A stretch of DNA of 64,000 nucleotides from Thauera aminoaromatica S2 (GTDB lineage Bacteria > Pseudomonadota > Gammaproteobacteria > Burkholderiales > Rhodocyclaceae): assembly GCF_000310185.1 (NCBI RefSeq), contig NZ_AMXD01000002.1, positions 1 to 64,000 of the forward strand, written 5' to 3'. The notes under the pieces are model-generated. The model searched no databases. It was given only the letters and a program-made list of their open reading frames with translations, and had not been told where the DNA came from. Numbering within the stretch: position 1 is the stretch's first letter; each line of letters starts with the position of its first letter. This document shows, one piece after another, positions 44,849 to 52,603 of this stretch. The translations under genes and the position numbers were made by a program.

Positions 44849-45904
44849 TCAGATCTTCTTGAACAGCGGGCTGCGTACCTGCTGCACGTCCGCCGCGGAG
44901 AAGAACTTCTCCATGTAGATGTCGCGCTCGAACAGGCGTCCCTGCATCAGCGCGGTGATGCAGGCGTCGATCATCAGCGGCGGGCCGCACAGGTAGGCCT
45001 TGTGGCCGCGGAAGTCGTTGTCGAAGTGTGCCGTCGCCGCCTCGTGCACATAGCCGCGGAAGCCTTCCCAGCCCGAATCCGCGGGCTCGTCGGACAGCGC
45101 CGGCACGTAGGTGAAGTTGGAGTGCTTCGCCGCGAGGGCGAGGAATTCGTCGTGGTAGTAGAGCTCGGCGCGGTTGCGCTGGCCGTACACCAGGGTCATC
45201 TGCCGTGTGTCGCCGGCCTCGAGCAGGTCGAGGATCATCGAGCGCGGGCTCGACAGACCCGAGCCCCCGGCCATGAACAGCAGCGCCTCGGGCGCCGACT
45301 TGCGCACGAAGAAGCGTCCGTAGGGACCGGACAGGCGCACGCGCTCACCGACCTGAAGCTGCTCGTGGACCCAGGTCGTGCCGCGGCCGCCGGGCACGAT
45401 GCGGATGTTGAGCTCGACCTCGCGGCCGGTGGACGGCGGGTTGGCGAGCGAGAAGGCGCGGCTGTATTCCCCGCCCTCGAGGAAGAAGTTGATGTACTGG
45501 CCGGCCTGGAAATGCATCGGCTCGTCGGTCTCGATGAAGACCGCCTTGATCGTCGGCGTCAGCGCCTCGATCCGCGTCACGGTGCCGGGGAAGTCGCGCA
45601 CCGGGATCGACTCGGCGTCGGGATCTTCTTCGATCTCGGCCTCGATGGTCACGTCGGACTCGAGGCGGGCGCAACAGGCCAGCGTCTTGCCCTCGTCGCG
45701 CTCGAAGTCCATCAGCGCGAAGCTGGAGGCCTCGCCGTGGTCGATCTCGCCGTCGAGCACCTGCACCTTGCAGGTGGCGCACAGGCCGTGGCAGCAGGCG
45801 TGGGGCAGCCAGATCCCCGCGCGCAGGGCGGCGTCGAGGATGGTCTGGCCCTCCTCCACCTCGATCGTCTGGCCGATCGGTTCAATCGTCAGTTCGTAGC
45901 TCAT
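44849..45904 (-). CDS. dmpP: phenol hydroxylase reductase component
   Basis: 351 aa. N-terminal [2Fe-2S] domain (CCHGLCATCKVQVLDGE, about 38-54; LACCARLES), FAD domain (YSRAFSLANPPSTGREVELN, about 160) and NAD domain (LFMAGGSGLSSPRSMILDLLEAG, about 235; AYLCGPPLMIDACI). Transfers electrons from NADH to the di-iron hydroxylase DmpLNO. Confidence 0.95.
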   Translation of the reverse strand: MSYELTIEPIGQTIEVEEGQTILDAALRAGIWLPHACCHGLCATCKVQVLDGEIDHGEASSFALMDFERDEGKTLACCARLESDVTIEAEIEEDPDAESIPVRDFPGTVTRIEALTPTIKAVFIETDEPMHFQAGQYINFFLEGGEYSRAFSLANPPSTGREVELNIRIVPGGRGTTWVHEQLQVGERVRLSGPYGRFFVRKSAPEALLFMAGGSGLSSPRSMILDLLEAGDTRQMTLVYGQRNRAELYYHDEFLALAAKHSNFTYVPALSDEPADSGWEGFRGYVHEAATAHFDNDFRGHKAYLCGPPLMIDACITALMQGRLFERDIYMEKFFSAADVQQVRSPLFKKI

Positions 45905-45943
45905 GGTGCGCTTCCGTTCTTGTGCGTTCTCTGGCGGGGTGCG

Positions 45944-45969
45944 CGGGGTGCGGCGCGCGCCGCACCCCG
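45944..45969 (-). other. intercistronic palindrome between dmpO and dmpP
   Basis: A 13-bp perfect dyad (CGGGGTGCGGCGC and its complement) lies in the 75-nt gap before the reductase gene. No T-run. Confidence 0.6.
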
Positions 45970-45979
45970 TGGGGGGCGA

Positions 45980-46339
45980 TCAGCTGCAGGAGCCCTTGAT
46001 GCCGGTGAGGCCGGGCGTGCGGAAGCGGATCACGTCCTTGTGCCTGAGCCCGTTCTCGGCCAGCGACTTGTCGAAGTCGGGCGCGAACGGCTTGCCCGAC
46101 TTGAACCACTCGGCCTTCGCCCAGTCGATCTGCGCGTAGTCGGGGTGGTAGCCGAAGGCGGCCTGCATCGGCCCGGCGACGACGTCGCCGAAGCGCATGG
46201 TCGGCGGGAAGGGGAAGGCGAAGGGCGCGCAGAACAGCAGGTGGTCTTCCCAGCCGATGTACAGCAGCTGGGCGCCGTGGAACTTGTCCTGGGTGTCGGC
46301 GGCGGGGAAATCGTAGGCCTTGAGGGCGGCAACGCTCAT
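45980..46339 (-). CDS. dmpO: phenol hydroxylase P4 (gamma) subunit
   Basis: 119 aa, MSVAALKAYDFPAADTQDKFHGAQLLYIGWEDHLLFCAPFAFPF. Smallest structural subunit of the (LNO)2 hydroxylase. It lies 62 nt after dmpN, separated by a hairpin. Confidence 0.93.
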   Translation of the reverse strand: MSVAALKAYDFPAADTQDKFHGAQLLYIGWEDHLLFCAPFAFPFPPTMRFGDVVAGPMQAAFGYHPDYAQIDWAKAEWFKSGKPFAPDFDKSLAENGLRHKDVIRFRTPGLTGIKGSCS

Positions 46340-46366
46340 GTCTTGTCTCCTGGTGTCTTGTCGAAG

Positions 46367-46392
46367 GCCGCGGGCCGGAGCCGGCCCGCGGC
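46367..46392 (-). other. intercistronic hairpin between dmpN and dmpO
   Basis: A 12-bp arm GCCGCGGGCCGG (46367-46378) faces its exact complement (46381-46392) with only two bases between. It directly follows the catalytic subunit gene. Confidence 0.6.
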
Positions 46393-46401
46393 ACCGCTGG
46401 C

Positions 46402-47955
46402 TCAGATGTTCTTCGTGGCCTGGCCGCGCCACTCGGCGAAGTTCTTCTTGTCCTCGGACACGTCGAAGTCGAGGTTGTCGCGACCGTGCTCGAGCTTGTA
46501 GTACTCCAGCACCGCGGCGAGCGGATCGAAGCCCTCCACCGTCGGGTCGGTGCCCTCGGGGAAGCAGTTGCCCTGGTAGATCTGGTGCACCGGCAGCCAG
46601 GCCTGGACGTACTTCTCCGGCTCGTGCTCGAAGATCTCCTTGCAGTGGTCGGAGCAGAAGTGGTACTTGTCGCCCTTGTAATCGACCTCGCGGTAGCAGA
46701 TCTTGGTCGCGTCGCCCGGCTCGGTGAAGATCATCGGGATCTGGCAGGTCTGGCACAGCATGGGCAGCGTCTTGTTGTAGAAACGGTTGCCCTTGGCGGC
46801 CTGCTCGCGCCAGAACTCGTAGCGCGGACGGTAGTGCTTGTCGAAGCTCGCCGGATACTTCGCCGCCAGCCACGCCATCTCGTCCTCGTCCGGCATCCAG
46901 GTGTGGAAGTTGGCGGCCGCGGCGTAGTTGTAGAAGGTGCTCCAGGCCTGGTGCGACAGGTGATCCTTCTCCAGGGCGATCTGCTCGGCGCATTTGGGCA
47001 TCTTGATGCCGTAGCGCGCGAGATCCTTGAACAGCGCGCCGCCGTTCTCCTCGAAATACACCTCCCAGGCCTCCTTCCAGCTCATCGTGCGCTTGGGCAG
47101 CATGTAGTCCATCATCATCGCGACCAGCGTCAGCACGCGGTAGCCGCGCCAGGTCCACTTGTCGATCCAGCGCTGCACGATCGGAACGTTGGCCGGGTCT
47201 TGCTCGAGGATGAACTTGATCACCTCCAGGCCCAGCGTCATGTGGCGCGCCTCGTCGGACTGCGCCGAGAAGCCGAAGGTCATCGTGCCCATGTCGCCGT
47301 TGTAGGCCGCGCCCGAGACGAAGGGCACGAACAGCAGGTTGGTGAGCACGTACTCGAACGAGAAGCCGATCGAGACCATGAACTCGAAGGGGCCGGCGGT
47401 GATCGCGTCGTCGAAGAAGCTCTTGGGCACCGACAGGAACCACACGCGGTCGTGCGCCTGGTGGAAGTCGTGCATGCCGTTGTAGTACTTGTTGTAGTTC
47501 GAGATCGAGTGCACCTGCGTCTGCGCATGGCGGATCTCGTCGAGCGACTGCATCAGGCAGGCGACGCGCGGCCCCGGGCCCGGGAAGGCGCGGCCGGCGT
47601 GGGCGAAGCCGCGGTGGGCGACGTACTCGAGCGGGCTGATGCCGCTGATGAAGAGCTTGATGGTGTTGATGTAGCGCGCGTCGGTGACGTTGAGGTGGCC
47701 GTTGTTCTGATTGAAGGCGTCGATGATCGCGTACAGCTTGCGCTCCTTCTCGGCCTGGTACTTCCAGTACGCGTCCATGGTCAGGCGGAAGGGGTCTTCC
47801 CACTTGTCCCAGTCGTGGATCTTGATCCCCTCGTAGGCGATGTAGGGGTAGATGTCTTCCATCTTCTGGTAGGACGGGGTCCAGTCCAGGCCCCGCGTCA
47901 TCACGGCATAGCGCTCTTTCAGGCCGAGCTTCTTCTTGGCGACTTGCATGTCCAT
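46402..47955 (-). CDS. dmpN: phenol hydroxylase P3 (alpha, catalytic) subunit
   Basis: 517 aa bacterial multicomponent monooxygenase subunit with a carboxylate-bridged di-iron centre. The two EX2H-type motifs are DEIRHAQTQ (about 138) and DEARHMTLGLEV (about 235). A CQTCQIPMIF / CSDHC zinc-like region lies near residues 400-440. It hydroxylates phenol and methylphenols to catechols. Confidence 0.96.
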   Translation of the reverse strand: MDMQVAKKKLGLKERYAVMTRGLDWTPSYQKMEDIYPYIAYEGIKIHDWDKWEDPFRLTMDAYWKYQAEKERKLYAIIDAFNQNNGHLNVTDARYINTIKLFISGISPLEYVAHRGFAHAGRAFPGPGPRVACLMQSLDEIRHAQTQVHSISNYNKYYNGMHDFHQAHDRVWFLSVPKSFFDDAITAGPFEFMVSIGFSFEYVLTNLLFVPFVSGAAYNGDMGTMTFGFSAQSDEARHMTLGLEVIKFILEQDPANVPIVQRWIDKWTWRGYRVLTLVAMMMDYMLPKRTMSWKEAWEVYFEENGGALFKDLARYGIKMPKCAEQIALEKDHLSHQAWSTFYNYAAAANFHTWMPDEDEMAWLAAKYPASFDKHYRPRYEFWREQAAKGNRFYNKTLPMLCQTCQIPMIFTEPGDATKICYREVDYKGDKYHFCSDHCKEIFEHEPEKYVQAWLPVHQIYQGNCFPEGTDPTVEGFDPLAAVLEYYKLEHGRDNLDFDVSEDKKNFAEWRGQATKNI

Positions 47956-47975
47956 TTTCGTGTCTCCTCGGGGTC

Positions 47976-48245
47976 TCAGGATTTCCAGAACAGGGTGATT
48001 TCGTCGTCGGTCTGATCGAGGTTGCCCGACATGGTGATCATGTTGACCTGCAGCTCCTGCAGGTCGTAGTCGCGGCCGATGAGCTCCTCGATGGTCTCGC
48101 GACGCACGACGAGGCGGCCGTCGGCGTTGATCTTCACCATCGCCGGCTGCTCATCCACGACGGCGCCGGGGTTGTCCTGCAGGATCGCCTCGATGATCGG
48201 GCGGGTGTCTTCGTTGGTCTGCAATGCGAGAAATACGGTCGACAT
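47976..48245 (-). CDS. dmpM: phenol hydroxylase P2 regulatory protein
   Basis: 89-aa cofactorless effector (MSTVFLALQTNEDTRPIIEAIL) that binds the hydroxylase and enables turnover. 20 nt before dmpN, 12 nt after dmpL. Confidence 0.95.
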   Translation of the reverse strand: MSTVFLALQTNEDTRPIIEAILQDNPGAVVDEQPAMVKINADGRLVVRRETIEELIGRDYDLQELQVNMITMSGNLDQTDDEITLFWKS

Positions 48246-48257
48246 TGAATGCTCCGC

Positions 48258-49253
48258 TCAGAGGGCGACGCCGGCCTTGGCCATGCGCGCGTTGAATTGC
48301 TGGACGACTTCGCCGAGGACTTCGTCCGAGCGGTCGCCGAGGGCGATGCGCGCGACCGGCAGCAGCGCTGCGGCCGAGCGATCACGCCACTGGCTCAGCC
48401 AGCGCGCCATGACTTCCTTGTTCTCGGGCGACTCGGCCGCGGCGATCTTCACCGTGGCGTCGACCCACTTCCGGGTCTCGGTGAACCAGTCGGTCATGAA
48501 CTGGGTGAGCATCGCCACCGGCGTGCCCCCCTGGGACGACAGCACGTCGTCGATGATGGTTTCGTACACCAGCGGGTAGAGCAGGCCGTCGAGCGCGACG
48601 TTCTGCGCCACGAAGAGCTCCACCGGGTCCTTGATCACGAAGGAATCCTCGACGTAGCGGCGCAGGCCCTGCCAGGCGTCATCGTCCATCCAGGCGCGCT
48701 TGGCCTCGTCCAGCGACTCGACGTCGCCGAGCAGCAGGCCGACGCGGGTGAGGTACTGGGCGATCCCGAGCTGGTCCATCGCCTGGTAGATGTGCGGCTG
48801 CGAGAAGCCCGTGCCGTAGCTGTAGGCACAGACGCTCGCGTTGTTCATGTTCGAGCCCCAGGCCACGTGGCGCAGCGGCAGCAGCAGCTCGAGCACGGTC
48901 TTGCGCACCGACTCGGGCAGGGTTGCGGCCAGGCCGCGATTCTCTACGAAGTCGAAGTTGGCCTCGGCGGTGTCCTGCTGCTTGGCGCGCGCCAGGGTGT
49001 AGGCGCCGTAGTAGAACTGACGCGGATCCTTGAAGGCGTACCAGTCGGCCATCTTGATCGCGGTGCGCGAGGCATCGTAGATGTCGTGCTCGGGATCCCA
49101 GGTCGGGCGGTAATGGAAGTTCGCCGTCTGCTGCATGTCCAGCGTGCCTTCCTGGTAGCGCGACGCGGGCTTGTCCGCGCCGATGCGCCGGGCGATGTTG
49201 TCGAACGTCTGCCGCAGCGGCTTGATGGTGACGGTGCGCAAATCGATCTGCAT
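48258..49253 (-). CDS. dmpL: phenol hydroxylase P1 (beta) subunit
   Basis: 331 aa, begins MQIDLRTVTIKPLRQTFDNIARRIGADKPASRYQEGTLD. Ferritin-like helical fold homologous to dmpN but without iron ligands. Structural part of the (LNO)2 complex. 33 nt after dmpK. Confidence 0.95.
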   Translation of the reverse strand: MQIDLRTVTIKPLRQTFDNIARRIGADKPASRYQEGTLDMQQTANFHYRPTWDPEHDIYDASRTAIKMADWYAFKDPRQFYYGAYTLARAKQQDTAEANFDFVENRGLAATLPESVRKTVLELLLPLRHVAWGSNMNNASVCAYSYGTGFSQPHIYQAMDQLGIAQYLTRVGLLLGDVESLDEAKRAWMDDDAWQGLRRYVEDSFVIKDPVELFVAQNVALDGLLYPLVYETIIDDVLSSQGGTPVAMLTQFMTDWFTETRKWVDATVKIAAAESPENKEVMARWLSQWRDRSAAALLPVARIALGDRSDEVLGEVVQQFNARMAKAGVAL

Positions 49254-49286
49254 GGAATCTCCTCCTGTGTACTCGTCTGTCGGCGC

Positions 49287-49556
49287 TCAGCGGAAGCGCT
49301 GGTGGGTGGCTTGATGCAGGTTCCAGTTCCAGTCCCCGGACTCGTCCTCGCCCTTCGTTTCCTCCACGCGGGGCTCCAGGAAGACGACGTGGTTCGACTG
49401 GCAAAAGGAGTCGTAGGCGTCGGACGGCAGCAACATCTCCGCGAACAGCTCGGGGTCGCCGATGGCGAACTCGAATTCCACGAAACCGTCCGGACGACGC
49501 TCGATCAGACGGACGAACTTCCGGTTCAGGTCCACCGCCGGTTCGCTGTTCTTCAT
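49287..49556 (-). CDS. dmpK: phenol hydroxylase P0 assembly protein
   Basis: 89 aa starting at ATG 49556 (MKNSEPAVDLNRKFVRLIERRPDGFVEFEFAIGDPELFAEML). DmpK is thought to help place iron in the apo-hydroxylase. First cistron of dmpKLMNOP, directly downstream of the sigma-54-type promoter. Confidence 0.93.
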   Translation of the reverse strand: MKNSEPAVDLNRKFVRLIERRPDGFVEFEFAIGDPELFAEMLLPSDAYDSFCQSNHVVFLEPRVEETKGEDESGDWNWNLHQATHQRFR

Positions 49557-49608
49557 GGCCCACACTCCTTCGGATTGATCAACACGGGCTGGCCGCAGGG
49601 GACTACCT

Positions 49609-49625
49609 AACAAGTTCCGTGCCAA
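49609..49625 (-). promoter_or_regulatory. sigma-54-type promoter of dmpKLMNOP
   Basis: The minus strand reads TTGGCACGGAACTTGTT. GG and GT are 10 bp apart, with a full TTGGCAC -24 block. The -12 block has TTGT instead of the usual TTGC, a deviation to note. It lies 53 bp before dmpK. Confidence 0.72.
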
Positions 49626-49633
49626 TTTCAGAA

Positions 49634-49656
49634 AAATCCGGCTTATGGCCGGATTT
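49634..49656. repeat. inverted repeat just upstream of the sigma-54 promoter
   Basis: AAATCCGGC / GCCGGATTT with a 5-bp centre, between the -24 element and the upstream activator sites. Function unknown. Confidence 0.55.
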
Positions 49657-49662
49657 AGCCCC

Positions 49663-49675
49663 TTTCTCGATATTC
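49663..49675 (+). promoter_or_regulatory. putative GntR operator motif in the dmpK upstream region
   Basis: TTTCTCGATATTC, matching the GntR-1 copy at 11 of 13 leading positions, lies between the sigma-54 promoter and the activator sites. Confidence 0.4.
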
Positions 49676-49701
49676 GCCCTACCGAAGCAAGGATTTCCGG
49701 C

Positions 49702-49746
49702 TTCATCAAATGATCAAACCCAGTGTCTGGTTGATTATTTGATTCA
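49702..49746 (-). promoter_or_regulatory. tandem DmpR/XylR upstream activator sites
   Basis: On the minus strand TTGATCATTTGATGAA (49717-49702) matches the XylR/DmpR consensus TTGATCAATTGATCAA at 13-14 of 16 bases. The second, TTGATTATTTGATTCA (49731-49746 on plus), is weaker. Their centres are 29 bp apart, about three helical turns, and roughly 85-115 bp upstream of the -24 element, as in Po/Pu-type promoters. Confidence 0.75.
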
Positions 49747-49892
49747 GTCTATTTATTGCTGCGCAGCATTCGCCCTCGCTTGCGCATCCTCCCGCCCCGG
49801 GCGGTGATGGACGCCGGACCCGACGCGCGTGGATGAGCGACAAGATCGGCTGGATGATGAAAGGTCCGCTTGATTCCCGCAGCCCATTCCTT

Positions 49893-49905
49893 TTTCTCGA
49901 GATTT
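49893..49905 (+). promoter_or_regulatory. putative GntR operator motif upstream of dmpR
   Basis: TTTCTCGAGATTT, identical over 13 bases to the copy before GntR-2, followed by CCACATAATCG. It may act in the dmpR promoter. Confidence 0.5.
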
Positions 49906-50041
49906 TCCACATAATCGTTGGAATTCCTCGCCACCCGAAGCGCAGCCGCGTGAGGTAACCTGTGCGCTTCGCCCGGCCACCACGACGATCCCGGACACCA
50001 ACCGCCGCAGAGCGGGAGCGAAACCAGCCTGGAGGAGACCC

Positions 50042-51709
50042 TTGGCCAGCATCCAATACCCGGAGAACGCCGACCTGCGCAGCCTGCTGCGCTTCGCCGC
50101 GGAGGACGGCCTCATCTGGCTCGGCGAGCACCGCATGCTGCTGCTGCACGCCGGCGCGATGGCCGAGCTGCGCAAGGAGCTGATCGAATCGGTCGGCCGC
50201 GAGCAGGCGCGCCGCATCCTCACCCGCATGGGCTTCGCCTCGGGCATGCGCGACGCCGAACTCGCACGCAAGACGCGCAGCGCAAGCGGCCTGGCCGACG
50301 CTTTCGTGATGGGACCGCAGCTGCACATGCTCGAGGGCTGTGCCCGCGTCGAGCCCGTACGGCTGGAGTTCGGCGGTGCGGACAACGGCTTCTACGCCGA
50401 ATTCCTGTGGGAGAACGCCTGGGAGGCAGAAGCGCACGTGCAGGCCTTCGGCGAGTCCGCCGAGCCGGTGTGCTGGATGATGATCGGCTACGCTTCCGGC
50501 TACACCAGCGCCTTCACCGGACGCTTCATCCTCTTCCGCGAGACCGAATGCGCCGCGACCGGGCACGAGCACTGCCGCATCGTCGGCCGGCCGGCCGAGG
50601 ACTGGCCGGACGCGGACACCCTCCTGCCCTACTTCCAGGCCGACTCGATCGTCGGCCGCCTGCTCGAGCTGCGTGAGGAGATCGAGGCCATGCGCCGCAC
50701 GATCTCCTGTCCGCGCCGCACCCCCGACCTCATCGGCAGCTCCGCCGCCTTCCTGCACGCCTACGACCTCATCGGTCGCGCCGCGTCCACGAACGTGTCG
50801 GTGTTGCTGCTCGGCGAGACCGGCGTCGGCAAGGAGCGCTTCGCCCGTACCCTGCACGAGATGAGCGCGCGCAAGGACGAGGCCTTCGTCGCGGTCAACT
50901 GCGCCGCGCTGCCCGACGAGCTGATCGAATCCGAGCTCTTCGGCGTCGAACGCGGCGCCTTCACCGGCGCGCACACCTCGCGCGCGGGCAAGTTCGAACG
51001 CGCGCATGGCGGCACCCTCTTCCTCGACGAGGTCGGCGAGCTGCCGCTGCCCGCGCAGGCCAAATTGCTGCGCGCGCTGCAGGAAGGCGAGATCGAGCGC
51101 CTCGGCGACGAGCGCACGCGCAAGGTCAACGTCCGCCTCGTCGCCGCGACCAACGTCGACCTGCAGAAGGCGGTCAATGCCGGCACTTTCCGGCGCGACC
51201 TGTACTACCGCCTCAACGTCTATCCGGTCACCATCCCGCCGCTGCGCGAGCGCACCGGCGACATTCCCGCACTGGTCGAGGCCATGGTGCGCCGCTTCGA
51301 AACCCTGCACGGCAAGCGCATCGCCGGCCTCAGCGACAAGGCGATGCACGCACTCAAGCTGCACGCCTGGCCGGGCAACGTGCGCGAGCTCGAGAACGTG
51401 CTCGAGCGCGGCGTGATCCTCGCGCCCCAGAACGGCCAGATCGAGGTCGAGCACCTCTTCATCGGCACGCTCGACGAGCACGCCCGCGAGCACTCGCTCA
51501 GCGCCCAGGGCGGGCTCGAAACCGCGCGACGCGCGCAGCAGGATCTCGCCGCGGCTGTACTCGACTCGGGGATGTCGCTCGACGCCTTCGAGCAGCGCCT
51601 GCTGCAGCACGCGGTCGAGCGCGCCAACGGCAACCTGTCGGCGGCGGCGCGACTGCTGGGCATGACGCGGCCGCAGCTGAACTACCGCATCAAGAAGCAG
51701 GGGGCGTAA
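50042..51709 (+). CDS. dmpR: sigma-54-dependent phenol-responsive activator, DmpR/XylR family
   Basis: 555 aa with TTG start preceded by GGAGGAG. Domains: XylR_N effector domain with IWLGEHRMLLLHAGAMAELRKELIE (about 21-45), V4R segment (ASGYTSAFTGRFILFRETECAATGHEHCRIVGRP, about 155-190), linker, AAA+ domain with GETGVGKERFA (about 259), GAFTGA (about 305), a Walker B (GTLFLDEVGELPL, about 324) and a C-terminal Fis-type HTH (NLSAAARLLGMTRPQLNYRIKK). It directly binds phenols and drives the divergent dmpK promoter. Confidence 0.95.
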   Translation: MASIQYPENADLRSLLRFAAEDGLIWLGEHRMLLLHAGAMAELRKELIESVGREQARRILTRMGFASGMRDAELARKTRSASGLADAFVMGPQLHMLEGCARVEPVRLEFGGADNGFYAEFLWENAWEAEAHVQAFGESAEPVCWMMIGYASGYTSAFTGRFILFRETECAATGHEHCRIVGRPAEDWPDADTLLPYFQADSIVGRLLELREEIEAMRRTISCPRRTPDLIGSSAAFLHAYDLIGRAASTNVSVLLLGETGVGKERFARTLHEMSARKDEAFVAVNCAALPDELIESELFGVERGAFTGAHTSRAGKFERAHGGTLFLDEVGELPLPAQAKLLRALQEGEIERLGDERTRKVNVRLVAATNVDLQKAVNAGTFRRDLYYRLNVYPVTIPPLRERTGDIPALVEAMVRRFETLHGKRIAGLSDKAMHALKLHAWPGNVRELENVLERGVILAPQNGQIEVEHLFIGTLDEHAREHSLSAQGGLETARRAQQDLAAAVLDSGMSLDAFEQRLLQHAVERANGNLSAAARLLGMTRPQLNYRIKKQGA

Positions 51710-51781
51710 GGCGCGAGGAGGGGCGCATGCGGGCCCCTCCCCTAGGACCAACGGAAGCATGCCCGTTGCGGCCGCAGACGG

Positions 51782-51820
51782 AAAAAAGCCACCGCACGGA
51801 AACCGTACGGTGGCTTTTTT
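51782..51820. terminator. bidirectional terminator dmpR / tRNA cluster
   Basis: AAAAAAGCCACCG / CGGTGGCTTTTTT, with an extended imperfect inner stem, lies between dmpR (plus) and the tRNA-Asp gene (minus). Confidence 0.9.
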
Positions 51821-51822
51821 GG

Positions 51823-51899
51823 TGGCGGAGTGGACGGGACTCGAACCCGCGACCCCCGGCGTGACAGGCCGGTATTCTAACCGACTGAACTACCACTCC
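51823..51899 (-). tRNA. tRNA-Asp (GTC), copy 1
   Basis: 77 nt including encoded CCA. Acceptor GGAGTGG / CCACTCC with G discriminator, anticodon GTC in CCTGTCACG, T-loop GGTTCGAGTCC. The last gene of the second repeat unit on the minus strand. Confidence 0.97.
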
Positions 51900-51958
51900 G
51901 CGCTGACCTGCTCCGGCTTTCGCCGGTTGCGACCCGAGCAACATCGGACCGCCTTTTC

Positions 51959-52034
51959 TGGCGTCCCCACGGGGATTCGAACCCCGGTTATCGCCGTGAA
52001 AGGGCGGTGTCCTAGGCCTCTAGACGATGGGGAC
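51959..52034 (-). tRNA. tRNA-Glu (TTC), copy 1
   Basis: 76 nt with encoded CCA. Acceptor GTCCCCA / TGGGGAC, anticodon TTC in CCCTTTCACGG, T-loop GGTTCGAATCC. Confidence 0.97.
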
Positions 52035-52062
52035 TGCAAGCCTATCTACTGCAAAAAACCTT

Positions 52063-52138
<76 letters not shown>

Positions 52139-52237
52139 ACAACGAGTCGGCGATTATAGCTTCTGAAAAAGCCCACCGCAACTGCCCCGGAGCGTCACTT
52201 CCGAAACATCGCAAGGCCGAAGCCCTGCTCTTGAAAC

Positions 52238-52314
52238 TGGCGGAGTGGACGGGACTCGAACCCGCGACCCCCGGCGTGACAGGCCGGTATTCTAACCGAC
52301 TGAACTACCACTCC
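52238..52314 (-). tRNA. tRNA-Asp (GTC), copy 2
   Basis: Identical over the tRNA to the gene at 51823-51899. Part of the duplicated cassette. Confidence 0.97.
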
Positions 52315-52374
52315 GCGCTGACCTGCCCGGCTTTCACCGGCTTGCTTTCCAGCCATTGGCCGGACCGCCTTGTA

Positions 52375-52450
52375 TGGCGTCCCCACGGGGATTCGAACCC
52401 CGGTTATCGCCGTGAAAGGGCGGTGTCCTAGGCCTCTAGACGATGGGGAC
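52375..52450 (-). tRNA. tRNA-Glu (TTC), copy 2
   Basis: Identical over the tRNA to the gene at 51959-52034. Confidence 0.97.
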
Positions 52451-52464
52451 TGCATTCTTCAGTT

Positions 52465-52540
<76 letters not shown>

Positions 52541-52603
52541 GGCACCAAAGAGCGCGCATTATAGGTCGCTCCCCGGGACCTGTAAACCCCCTCTCCGAAC
52601 TTT

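Larger units (their letters stand above)
49557..50041. other. regulatory region between dmpK and dmpR
   Basis: 485 bp without a gene. From the dmpK side it holds a sigma-54-like promoter, a 9-bp inverted repeat, a TTTCTCGATATTC copy, two DmpR/XylR-type sites and a second TTTCTCGAGATTT copy about 137 bp before the dmpR start. Confidence 0.7.

Noticed and set aside
17872-51709. The aromatic island as a recently mobile element
   Set aside because: Although a tRNA cluster lies at one end, no integrase, transposase, insertion sequence or matching att repeat is visible within the window.
49706-51760. A 684-codon minus-strand frame over dmpR
   Set aside because: It is antisense to a full-length DmpR with all motifs and overlaps the regulatory region.
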